Origin: Colius striatus
Taxonomy: Eukaryota > Chordata > Aves > Coliiformes > Coliidae
Reading direction: 5' to 3'
NCBI RefSeq assembly: GCF_028858725.1
Contig: NC_084781.1
Coordinates: 5,960,513-6,024,512, forward strand
Length of the DNA stretch: 64,000 nucleotides
The notes under the pieces were generated by a model that saw nothing but the letters and a program-made list of their open reading frames with translations, made no database searches and was not told where the DNA came from. Positions 49,001 through 60,231 of the stretch are shown here, one piece after another (within the stretch, counting starts at the first letter, position 1; each line of letters begins with the position of its first letter). The position numbers and the translations under genes were made by a program.

Positions 49001-51880
49001 AGGGGAAATTACAAAAGCCCTGTTCTGTGTCTCTCAGGGTGCAGCAGGCAACCGGTGGGGATGCCCAGCAGCACGGTCCCTCTTCCACTTCCAGCTTTAC
49101 GCAACAGAAACGCGCTGCCTCTGCCTGGTTGCACGTGGCCAAGCTGATGGCACTTTTGCAGGAAACAGGCGTGTAGAAAAACAGACTGTTGAGAGGAGCC
49201 CAGAGGAGGTGGAAACTTCATAAAGACAAACCTAATGAGCTGGAAAGTGGCAGAAAGGCGAGACTTTGCCAAGTTACAGTACGAGGGATGAAAGCCTCAT
49301 GCAGAGGGAAGAGCTCTGTGGCGCAGCAGGAGCTTGAGAAGTTCCCAGAAGTTCCACTTTTTCCTGAAGCTTTGCTGCAGCTGTGGGCATGGAGACGAGC
49401 TGCTGATGTTTTATCTATTGGAAACCACTGTCACATCCTCGCTCACCTCACTTCTCTATCCACAAAACATGCAACCCCGTTACAGCAGGCAGCTTACTGG
49501 TCTTCTCAGCACCGTTCTGCAAACAACTTTTGGAAGGTGATTTGTCCCAGAGTACTTCTAATTCTTTTTCTGCAGGAGCATTACCAGTCATTATTGACAG
49601 TAGTTCCAGACTTAGCCCTGAAGCTGTTCTTTCTGCTTCGTCCTAAACATTAACTTGATGCTTTCCCCTTTTAGTTTCCCCTTTTAGTCTGACCACTTGC
49701 TTTTTAGGATGTAAAAGAACTGGAATGAAGAGGGGCAGGGAAGTGTTCCCATGGGTTCTTTCCCACAAGGATTGGGGTCTGCTAGTGCCACAGGCTCAGG
49801 CTGGCCCTCTGACAGAGGAGGTCTGTGTGCATCCCACAGGCACAGAGGGGCTCAGGCCCCACGAGCTGTGGGTGTGCTGCAGAGCTGGGCACAGAGAGCG
49901 ATGAAAGGCAGCTTGGAGCTTGCAAGCATCAGCTCCTTTTGTAAGAATTATTCTATAGTCTTTGTTATGTGATTATATGGTAGGGTATTTCTTAACCAGA
50001 GAAGAAAAAGAGCTCATTCCCAGCACTGTCTAAATTTTGCATGTCTAACTTTGAAAGCTTAATCATATTCTTTTCACAATGCTTTATGGTTTATATATAT
50101 TTGGGGTTTTGATGCTTTTTTGTATTCACTCATTTTGCTGTCAGTTTCAGCTTAATATTATTAAAATTGCTCTGGTTTGCTCTGCTTAAAATTCTCCAGT
50201 TAGAGTATTTTTTGGAGAGAAGTGCTAAGTCAATTTCTTTCTCCTGGTTTTTTTTTTGTCCCTAATGACTCATTAGGTTAGCACCTTCGAAATTGCCAGC
50301 AGGAAGCAATAAGCCTGCTATTGGGAAAAGTCTTGCAGGCTGCAGACTTATACTCTTGCAGACTGGAAGTTTTGCAGGTTCAGGGCCATGCATTGGACCT
50401 CTGACTTTTTCTCAGGACATAAATATGCTCCAGAAGAATATATAATGGCATTCCTGAAGAGAGGTTACAGGTCAGAGGCCAACAGTGGGTTAATAGACAG
50501 GATCCTGTAGCCTCTCTGCCCAGTGAGGGTCAAAAGCTTTTGCTCTCTGCAAGGAGCAGGGAGGACAGAGCCCTGCCACTTTGCCCAAGGGATGTTTATG
50601 TTACCGGCAGAACTCAATGGAGCTAATTTACCTCCTGAGGAGATGGCAGGCAGGACAGCAGGGCTCATTGCCTTCAGCTGGGGCTATCAAAAGGAAAGGG
50701 ATCCTGCTCCTTCAGGCACGGGCAGAGCTGTGGACAGAGGTGAGTGCAGTGGCCATGGTGTGTGCTCTGTGAGGTGTCCTGCTGAGAGGTTTTGGGGGAG
50801 CACAGTGCTGGTGGTTATAAAGCCAAGATATTGCCTCCCACCCTGAGACTCTTCTGACAGCAACGAACAAGTTTACTGTCAGGAGTCAGGGAGGGAAGGG
50901 GAAAGATGCTCATTGTTTATCCAAGGTTGTAGTTTATTGCCAATATTTGCCATCTGCGTCTTGCCTGCTCCTGTCTCAGATCTATTGCTTAATAGCACCA
51001 ACTCCATTCCAGCATGGAATGAAGGGGCTCAGCTGCCAGCAGATGCAGCCGTATGCCTGAGGTAGATTGGAGGTGAGCAATTAGTCACATCCACGAGTTA
51101 CGTATTTCAACTCCAGACCCATTTGTTGTGTGAACAGTTTCCAGTTGACAGAGTTTGTCTCCTCATCCTTTTCTAGCATGATAGGCTTTTTTTACCTCTG
51201 AAGGCTCTGTCTGATGTGATTTCCCTTCCCTCTCTTAACTGTGCAGTGAAAGAAAAATCCTCCTCTCCCACAGGTCTGTAAACCAGCTTGTGGCTGACTG
51301 CAGGACTGGGAAATAAGGGTGATCTTAGCAAGAGTGTGGGTCCTGCTTCTTTCCTCAGACTGTTCCTGAGGGGCCATGTGGCAGAGCAGCAAGAAGACAA
51401 AGGTGCAACCCTGCTTTGTTGAAGGTGAGATCCAGGAGCTGCAAAATGAGTGCTTAGGAACACAGAAATGGGCAATTCAGAGGGAGTCTCTGCATCCAGT
51501 AGCTATCAAGATAGGTGATGTCTAACAAGCAGAAGGGAGATGGCAGTAGGAACTGTGAAAGCAGCCCCCCACTACCAAAACCTGGCCCAAACAAAACCAC
51601 TGCACACCCCCAGTAACGCTCATGGGTTCAGACCAAAGAAGCAGATGCTGCCAGAAGAACAGAGAGCACAGTAAAACCCATCCTCATGAATTTCTGTCCC
51701 CATCCTTGCTGCTTGTCTCTTCCCACAGTGCCCCTTGCACAGATTCTGAGGTGTGGGGGTGTATTGCCTTTGCTGGCTTGATGGCTTCCAAGTGGATTGG
51801 ACCTGGGCAGAAGCTCTCTCAGGAGGTTTTCTCTTTAGTTGAATTTATACTCCATAACAGCTTTTCATAATTTTGTAATT
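43001..51880. other. Intergenic sequence, no gene recognised (part 2)
   Basis: Moderately GC-rich in 47.5-49.3 kb, where stop-poor frames up to 191 codons (plus strand, 48,648-49,223) appear without any family motif or convincing splice structure. A perfect 13-bp tandem pair (TTTCCCCTTTTAG) lies at 49,662-49,687. No CpG island, RNA gene or mobile element could be supported. Confidence 0.5.
49662..49687. repeat. Perfect 13-bp tandem duplication
   Basis: TTTCCCCTTTTAG occurs twice head to tail at 49,662-49,674 and 49,675-49,687. It looks like a simple slippage product in intergenic DNA. Confidence 0.9.
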
Positions 51881-51956
51881 GCAGCCAGCGTGTTTATTTA
51901 CATAAGTAGAGGCTAATTACTGTTAATTAAAATGGGTAATTAGTTAATTAGGCTCC
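51881..51956. promoter_or_regulatory. AT-rich homeodomain-site cluster, possible enhancer
   Basis: Four copies of the homeodomain core TAATTA lie within 37 bp, at 51,914-51,919, 51,924-51,929, 51,937-51,942 and 51,945-51,950. They sit in an AT-rich island inside otherwise GC-moderate DNA. Such palindromic cores are bound by LIM, paired-class and NK homeodomain factors. The site lies about 20 kb upstream of the DRD2 CpG island and 8 kb downstream of ZW10. Regulatory function is inference; chance in AT-rich DNA is possible. Confidence 0.35.
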
Positions 51957-54900
51957 ACAACGGGCACTAAAAAAATAGGCTGTAGGACTGAGCTTGGAGG
52001 CAGATGGTTTTTGTTAAGGGTGTTGGGAGGAAGGAGATGACCCAGAGCATGCAGACAGCAAGAGAGCACTGGGAAAACGACCCTGCTGCTGCCTGGGGGA
52101 AGCCTTTTCTTTTCTGAAGGAGGACGAAGGTTTAGTAGCCTCTAACTCTAGCATCTTGCAAGGCTGGCACGAACATCCTCCTACTGCTGGATCCACCTTT
52201 CTCTTGGTGAGTGAGAAGCTGCTGAGCTGAGCAATGACAGATTTACACGAGTGCTGTCAAGTTAACTGCGCAGCAAAAGCTCCCCTTGAATGCATGGAGT
52301 TAATTTTATTGGGTGTTTTGCAGGCTCTAATGAGAACCAAGAGTCCTATATATCTTTGCAGGTGAATAACTTTCTGGCAGGACCTTGATTGCAGCTAGAT
52401 TTTATATCCTCTAGACCCAAGGCCCTGCCAAGGAGGTATCCCCAGGGAAGAGCACAATGGAAAAACGTTCTGCAGGTGCCACACTTCTTCGTCTTCAGAA
52501 AGAACCAGAAATGGAAGATTCTGCTGTCTCTGGCATGAGTTTCAATGGGTCCTCTGGGAGCTGAAGGGAATTTTGTGGCAGCTGCAGGTAAGGCTGTGAC
52601 CTGCAGAAGCAGCTGGGACAACCGTCAGCCTTTGTGGATGCTGTGGAGGGAGAGGAGGGTGAGGCTGGAGCTTTTGGGAACCCAAATGGGTGTGTTCCAC
52701 ACAAGCCTGACTTGGAGAGCTATTTGTTAAGGAAAGAAGAGCATCTGCTTTACTAAAGTGGGCTTGTTCAGTAGCTGGAATGAAGTCCTCAGAGAAATAT
52801 TGCCAGCTTCAGCCCCTGCAGAACAGAATGAAGGCAGGAGAGCAGGGCCAGAGTTCAGTAAAAGCATCTGCTGGAACTGCAGGCTCTGACAGCTGATTAA
52901 GATCTTGCTGACCCTTGCCTCTCCCGTGGCCCCTGGGGAGGAGAGAAGCTAATGGGCTGGAAGACTCAGTGCCAGCAGGCTGAGGGCTCTGCAGGTCAGG
53001 CAGATGCCTTGTTGCCCAATTTGGTGGGGCTGGGGAGGTGTTTTATAGGGGGGAGCTGTCAGCTGTGAGACTGCAAAGGATCTGCCTGCCTGCAGGAACA
53101 CACTGATGGTGGCAGAGCAGAGCTGAGCTGAGCTGCTCTCCTGGGCCTCAGGCAGCTGAGTTTGGAAAGCATCGGGGTGTGGGAATTAGTGTCTCGAGTG
53201 TGACAAGTGGCCACTGCAGGCATTGCCCTCACCTTTCCCTCCTTTACTTTCAGAAGGTCCAATCCACTGGTTACTTGAGTCACTCTTCCTGTTCCTGCAG
53301 CTTCGTGGGATGGCTTTGCTACAAAAGCACACCTTACAGGCAGGACTGGAGCATCTCTTCCAACAAAAAAGGCAAGTCTGTAAAGCTTTGGACCCACTGT
53401 AGCTAGAACCAGCAGCACCACGTGGAATACACAGTGAATGACCCAAACTCACACTCTGCCCGTGGGTAATAACAGCAAAGGTAAACACGCTCTTGGTAGC
53501 AAGAAAAAGCCTTTAGCAAAACTGCCCTGAACAAGCACAAAAGAAAACACGTGTCCACAACCACAGAGCAAGTTTGTTCCCCTTGTTTTTCATTATTCAA
53601 GACGGGTTTTGATCCCCCTTTGCTTCTTCGGGCACTTAAATACGGTTCTCGTGGGGATCTGCTGGGTGCTGAGCACGCTGGGGAATCCAGCCCTTCGGTT
53701 CGTGGTTCACCAAGTGCTGCCACAGTCAGCCTGTGCATTGCTTGGGCCACGTGGCGACCTGTGCTGCACGTGGGCTGTGGGGCAGCTCCCTCTCCTGTGG
53801 CGTTCACAAGGGCACCCTGGCTGGCCTTGCTGGCTGCTCAGAGCTGTCCATGCTGTCCAGTGCCTGTCTCCACCTTCAGACACTGAAGAGTGGAATTTAG
53901 GATGTCTGAAAAGAATGGAGTTGGAAGAAAGTGGAAGGGAGGCGTGTGGCTACTGCTGCTGGGGGATTTGCTGCTTTAAAACTGGTTTCATTTCACGTGC
54001 AGAAAAATTAACGTGCTGGCAAGGGCTGGGCTCTGAGGGGATGGAATTAGTAGATGTGTAATTGCACTGAAGGAAGCTGGCCCAAAATGAGTTTTCAAAG
54101 CAGGTTTAACACGCGGTGTGAGAGCCCAGGGATGAAATTTATCAGATTACTGCACTCTCCAAGTTTATGAAGGGCACCTCTTCCAGCGTGAAGGGAAAAT
54201 AGAGCCAGGCTAAGTGGTTTAAACAAATACTAAATACTCCCTCACCTCCCCAAACAATCGAGCTTCAGGAGGAAATGAAGCTATTTCCAAATTCTAATCA
54301 AATTCAGAGGATCATTTTGGTTGGAGTAAAGAAAAGTTCATGTATTTAGCGAGTACCGTTTGCAGTAAGTGAAGGGCTCTTAGAGGGTAAGAACAGAAGT
54401 GCAGTGGGCTGTGAAAAGTTGTACAAGCAAACTTGTCCCAGGAGAGACAGAAGATGTTAATAGTCTTGAAACCTCATTGGAATTGTGGGTCATTCATACT
54501 GAAGACAGAGGACTGAATCTAGAAGAGGATGGTGGGGAATAGTCTGCCCTAAGCCTGGCGTAGCTTGTTTAGCTGGGAGGAGAAATAACTGCAGGTTATA
54601 AATGTACTTGGAAGGACTAGATGGAGAAAAACAAACTGCACAGAGGAAGAACTCCTTGAAGGAAAAGGTTATCCAGTATAAAGTGTATGTGAGAAGAAAA
54701 TGGAGATGTTGTGAACCCCAGCACTCTGAGGGTCTGGTGCAGCTTGGGAGCCAGAAACTGAACCATCCAATCTAGCATTGGCTAAAGGCAGGGGAGGATA
54801 AGATGCTGATTAATACAGAGAAGGCAGCACTGCTCCTGAGCATACAGAACGTGCCTTTCAGTCAAAAGTGTCTGAAAAGGTCCTGCCTTGGCCAGGATGT

Positions 54901-57900
54901 GAGCAAGGAGCTTCAAGAACATTTTGTCACTCCCATATCTTCAGGGCTGGGGTGAAGTTTTGCATTTGTTTTTTTCTTGGATGGGGGCAGGAGTTGGACA
55001 GAACAGGCTCATCTCCCTGCTGCAGGCAAGACAGCGATGCTGTGCAGCAGCAGCCAGGACCCGGCAGCCCTCTGGCCACCGTTACATCAGCAAGTGACTT
55101 CATCCGGGCTGCCAGAAAGGAGCCAGAGGCCGCCGTATCTCACAGCGTGGTGACAGGCGGCTCGTCTGGGCTGGGGCACGGGGCCAGCCCGGGGCACTGC
55201 TTGGCTCAGCCCACGCTCCTCCTGCTCCTCTCCGTGTGGGCTGCAGTGGGAAGCTGCTCCAGCTCGTGCATGGGGAGTGTTGCCATGCTGGGCTGTTTCC
55301 CTGTGCAGGTAAGGGATGCAAAGAAAGTGTCCCTGCTGAGACAAACTGAGCACAGGCTCCTTTGGCTGTGGCCTGAGGGACAGGCTCCTTCTGACAGTGC
55401 TCTGCCATCACCCTGCTTCCCCTTGTGTTGCTCGAGCTGCCAACTTGGGTTTGCCATGCAAGAGTCAGCGTGGAAGTGAGGCCAGACTGTGGTTCGGCAG
55501 AGTGGGCAGAGGTGCCTCTCAGCCTCCTGACAGCCCTTGTCCTTTTTCCCTTCCTGGGATTTAGTAGCTTTTCAGCGACTTCCAAGGGCAGGGAGTCAGG
55601 CCACAAAGCAGCAAAATGAACAATATTTGGAAATGGAAAAGCATGAGCATAATATTAATTGCTCCTTAACAGTTATTCTGCTTTGGCTCATCTCTGAGAA
55701 GAAATCCCTCAGGGCATCTTTGCTCTGGAACACGATACAGCTAATGAAACTGGTTCATCCCTGACATCTGTAAATTCTCCATTTATTAGGTGATTGATGA
55801 GAACCCAGGGCCCAGCCCTCTTCTGACTGCCTGTCCTCTGAAGAAGCACAGAAACATGGGTGCCAAAGAACACTGCATCTTACAGCCACCTGTGAGGATG
55901 GCAGCTGTGAACTGCGAGGTACAGAACATCAAAATACCTTTTCTTGGGTTTTGACCACAACGTCACTGCTGGGAAAACACCATCCAGACACCCCCCAGGG
56001 CTCCTTATCCTTTATGAGGTTTGGCAGTCTGCTGCCAGGATCAGGTATGGTTTAGGCTGCTGCTTTTGGCCACTGCTCTCATTACAGGCTTACAGCAGCT
56101 GCCTTATCTCACAGAGAAGCACTTTTATTAGATAGGAGACTAAATGGAGAAAGAAGTGTGGTGAGGAAGGAGATCATCCCACAGAGGGCAAGAGGCCCAG
56201 ACAAAATCATGTCCTGAGATGGTGCCTGAGATCCTCTGGGGTAAATACAAGGATTTTTCAGGCTTCCAGAGTTTTGCATGGGTAGCCTGCAACTTCACAC
56301 TCCAGCGCTTCATATGTAAGAGCTTAAGCACAGGATCTCCCTCGGAGCACAAACCGAGAGCTCAGATATTGTTTGCTCAAAAGGCAAGCTCACCTGGCAC
56401 CTGCTAAGTAACAAGCACCTCAGATGCAGTCTGAGGCACTGAATCCAGCACATATTGCTGGGAGCTCCTGGCTCTAATTAAAACTGAAGTAGTGTTTTGC
56501 TCCTACCAGGGCTGTCCAGCCATGACAGGCTGAAGGAGAGAGCTCAGAGGCTGCAGGAGGGATTTTAAAACATCTCCTTGAGACAAGAGGCAGAACCTGT
56601 ATCAACAAGAGAGATGCTTTTCAGTCCTTACGAGTGAAAGTGACCTCTTTTTATCCTAGCACTGTTTTGGAGGTTTAGGGTCCCTCTGGACAAACCTCCA
56701 GGGAAGAACTCAGCTTTTGTATGGGAAAGGATGGAACAGTCAGAGCATAGGCTAAAACAAAGAATTAAACAGAGCAATAAAGCTGCTTTGAAAACTTCAT
56801 GTATTAGGCATATGGGCTAAAATTCATGCCAGGCTGAAAGCTTGTTGGGAGGAAATTAACTCTGGATTCCTTTGTCCTATACAAGAGGGCAGAGTTTGTG
56901 ATGCTACCACAGAACTGCAGGCAGCAGCTGTAATCCCTATCCATCCAGTGCCTGGAAATGCAGCCTGTGAGAGCTGCTGCAGCCCCTCCTCCCTGCCCCT
57001 GGTCTGCCTTTGGGAGCAGGCTGCGAGGCCTGGTGAGATGTGTCTGGCTTCAAGAGCCAAGCTCTGGGCTTGCTCTGGACTCGTATCCTGGCTTGGGACT
57101 GCCCTGCAGCCTCCGAGTTGAGTTTGGAGAGAACGTGTTGGGGCCAGGTGTTCACTGTGCAGTTCTATGTGCCAATAAGCGACCCTTTCTTGCTAATCTC
57201 AGCAGAAGTGTCTGAGTAACTAGAATTTTTGCTACTCATTGCACAAGTTCCAAAGGTGTCATTTGACAAACCACAGGCCAGGTCTTGGCGTTGCTGCACG
57301 CAGCCACGACTCCAGCAGCTTTGTGACAGCAAGGCGAGCCAAGCTCTGGCTTGTTGCTCTGCAGCTGTGCTCTGCCTCCTGCTCTCCAGTGGGAAAGCCT
57401 GTTTCAATGGGCATGAGTTACAGAAATGGCAAAGGAAATGTGCTTCACAGCATCTCTGCCCCCTGTCAGGTATCGGTGTAACCCACGGGCATTTCAGTGG
57501 CTGGCAGCATGAGCGCTGCTGCTGCTTCCTGATGGTCCAAAAGAACCACAGCAAACCGATGAACACTGGGGGGAAAAGGCTACAGTGCTCTTCTCCCTCC
57601 CTTTTACATCTGTGTGTCAGTGTTTCATCTTGAAAGCTCTCTCATTTTAGTCATTCTCTTACTGCAGGCGAGCAGATTTGATAGAAATATTGATCCTCTT
57701 TTAATGAGTTTTAAAAGGCAAAAGCGAGCGTGACTCAGACCAGGGTAGCACAGACTGATTGATGGGGCTTATTTTGTAACTGCTGCTGCTCTCTCTATGG
57801 AATTTGCTCTGTTGCATCGTTTTCCTTGCACAGAGCGATACTTGTGTTTTGGTGCTTGCACCAAAGGTGTTGGTGCTTCGGTGGCTGCGGCGGCTTTTGC

Positions 57901-59118
57901 AGATTGGCTTTCCAACAGCCCCAGGGCATGGGGTCCTCTGCGGGGAGGTGACCTGAGCTGGTCCTGGAGTGACCTCGGGCTGGTGCTTGGCAGCAGGGAG
58001 GGGAGGCCTGGGTGGGTCCTTCCTCTCCTCTGAGCCCCAGAACAAGGCAGCTGTCAGCAAAGGATTCTCAGGCTGTTTTCTGTGCTCCTCGGCTGCTGCC
58101 TGACGGTTCCCTAGTCCTCCAGCACCATCTACGGTCCTCCCTGGGCTGAGGAAATGCTCCAGTGCCACCAGGTACCGCCCAGCCAGCAGGAGGAAAGGGG
58201 CAGCTGCTGAGCCAAGACTGTGATTCGGGGGATATCTGCAGCCTTTCCATTGCCTCTCAGCCTGCTGGCCTGCAAGACCAGGGCTCTCATGAAATATTAA
58301 TGGGAACTTCCTTGAGTAAGTAATTTCCTTGACTAATTCCTACTGTGTTAGTATAACCCTCACAGAATCCCCAGACAACACCCAAACGTGCTCAGTAGAA
58401 AGAGTTTATTAAAATAGCAAATTACATTTCTGTGAACAACCCCATGGGAGGAGTGGTGGCTTTTTGGCTTGCTGTGTGTAAAGGGGCAGGGGATCCCCCG
58501 AGATGCCAGGGTTATGGGAACACTCTCAGCCTTTAGGTAAGTTCCTTGGAAGGGAAGAAAAGCTCGAGTTTCAGGTGGCAGCCAGCTTTTGCTTCAGTAT
58601 TTCCCTTCCATGCTGGACTTGGTCTCTCTGCCCTGCTGACTGCATTTGTGCCCCCACGCCAGTCCCCCAGCACTGACTCGTCGCCCCCGCCGTGGCTGTG
58701 CCAGTGGCCCTGCAGGCACAGGGGTCCTCTGGCAACAGCTTCAGTGCCAGGTGAGAGCCAGCTCTGATTTCTGCACAAAGGCTTGGAAACAGGAGCAGAA
58801 GTCAGACAAAAGGGCAGATGAAAAGGATGCAACAGCAGGTGACAGATTAAAGGGTTAAGCTCTGTGATGAGCACTGTGGGAAGCCAGCTGTGAACACGAC
58901 CTGGCAGGGGCTGCTTTGCCCCCCATGTGCAGGCACTGGGCCAGCTCAGCCTCTGGGCTAGCTTAGAACAAATGCTCTTGGTTGGATTTTTAATTAAAAA
59001 GAAGTGCATTTCTCAAAGCCTCCAACATAGCCTTTTGGAACTTAAAAGATGCTGCTTTGAGTGCACTCCTCATTTCCTTATTATATTATGTTTCACGTAT
59101 CTTTTATTACTTTTGCAG
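51957..59118. other. Intergenic sequence between DRD2 and ZW10, no gene recognised (part 3)
   Basis: GC rises towards the right. At 55,025-55,309 a plus-strand segment is bounded by an acceptor-like CTGCTGCAG and a strong donor-like CAG/GTAAGG, and lies within a 203-codon open frame (54,868-55,479). I do not recognise the sequence. Around 58,590-58,750 another GC-rich segment ends in CAG/GTGAGA. These could be non-coding RNA exons or chance. Confidence 0.45.
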
Positions 59119-59290
59119 GACAGAAACTTTACTACCAGAAGGACAACAGCTGCCAGACCTGCCTGGTTCAGACACAACAAAAAAGCAAAGGAAGGAGCTG
59201 AACTGGCTGCTGCCATTGCTCGAGTACAATGGAAAATGTTCAAGTCGGTTTTAAGATGTTTCCATGACAAATAAAGCCACGAGGAATTTT
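59119..59290 (+). other. Exon-like segment with splice acceptor and poly(A) signal, unidentified
   Basis: On the plus strand a T-rich tract ends in TTTTGCAG (AG at 59,117-59,118). The following sequence is open in two frames, one ending TAA at about 59,274 and the other TAA near 59,254, and AATAAA stands at 59,270-59,275. That is the layout of a short terminal exon of a plus-strand transcript converging on ZW10. The second frame (start TETLLPEGQQLPDLPGSDTT) looks protein-like, but I recognise no family. It could be the last exon of an unknown gene, a lncRNA, or chance. Confidence 0.25.
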
Positions 59291-60110
59291 GCCACCCGTG
59301 CAAAACCCTGCGACTCAACAAGCAGCTCACTCAGAACGGGATCTCCTCCCCGCTAAATTTTCCCTCCCTTGAGGTCTGCTCTTCAGGGAAACCTGAGGTG
59401 GGAAGGAGCAACGTTTGGCACTTCAGCACTCTGGAAGGACACAAAGAGCTATTGAAGTCTGTGGGTCTCACATGTAATTGACAGCGACAGAAGAGGTAAG
59501 ACAGAAAGGGGCTACGTGCCCAGTGATGTAAAACTGCATAGATAAGATTCACTATTGAGAAATAACAATCCCTCTCCCAGACCCTTAAGCAAGCTTGAGA
59601 TGGCATTATACAGCACCTTGCACGAGAGGCCCATCTGACAGCAGAGGCCGTTCTCACGGACGTTGGGCACAACAGTTGATTTATCGCCCTATGCGGAGCT
59701 TAGGAAGATGAAATCCCAGAGAATGTGAATTGGCCAACATCACAAAAAGCAAGTCTTCTTCCCCAAGCCTGTACACCCACCAGCTCATGAGTGAAAACTT
59801 GCATCTGGGCAGAACACCTCAGGGGAGCACGGCAGGAGGTGGAATTCTCAAGGCCAAACTCCACCAGCCTGGAAGTTAGTGCCCACGTGTTACCCACCTC
59901 TCGCTTTTCTGGTCCCAGACACTCCCAGAGCCAAGCATCGAGCTAGGAAATATGTCTTCCCCCTCAGCCAGGCCTCCAGGAAGCACTTACCTAATGCTAA
60001 GCTTTTTTTACACCACTACAAAGGAAAAGGGTCAAATCCAAGAAATACTTGAAGGACTCGGTTTGCTCTCGCTTTAGCCGAAGATGCAACACGTGGCAGT
60101 AAACACAGAG
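59291..60110 (-). other. ZW10: ZW10 3' UTR and downstream sequence (3' end unresolved)
   Basis: Directly follows the ZW10 stop codon. No canonical AATAAA is seen on the minus strand close to the stop. A GATAAA variant lies at 59,680-59,685, and the first canonical signal (plus strand TTTATT) is at 59,103-59,108, which would give a 3' UTR of about 1 kb. Open frames in this stretch (for example 113 codons at 59,331-59,672) show no protein features. Confidence 0.4.
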
Positions 60111-60231
60111 TTACTTGATTTTGGCCAGTGCTGCTGCTCTCCTTTCTGTGTTCTGGAACAGGGCTCTGATCAGGCTCTTCACTTCAGCTGCTGAGAATTC
60201 AGCTGCAAGAGGCCCCTTCCCATCTGCCCAC
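60111..60231 (-). CDS. ZW10: ZW10 last coding exon
   Basis: Begins with the last base of a split Gln codon, reads [20 protein letters not shown] and so on to LAKIK, and stops with TAA at 60,111-60,113. The acceptor AG is at 60,232-60,233. The final 39 residues are the highly conserved vertebrate C-terminus. Confidence 0.96.

Noticed and set aside
48648-49223. 191-codon plus-strand open frame
   Set aside because: It has no family motif, normal intergenic surroundings, and several competing frames of similar quality in the same GC-rich stretch.
53403-54061. Frames of 111-150 codons on both strands near 53.4-54.1 kb
   Set aside because: Cys/Trp-rich composition without domain pattern and no conserved splice signals; likely shadow frames in GC-rich DNA.
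54600-54640. GGACTAGATG phrase reminiscent of the avian CR1 retroposon 3' region
   Set aside because: The match stops after about ten bases, and no CR1 tail of ATTCTATG repeats follows.
58200-58250. DCDSGD-like string near 58.2 kb considered as a trypsin-type GDSGGP remnant of TMPRSS5
   Set aside because: It lacks the Gly-Gly-Pro continuation, is on the plus strand (opposite to the mammalian gene) and has no protease sequence around it.
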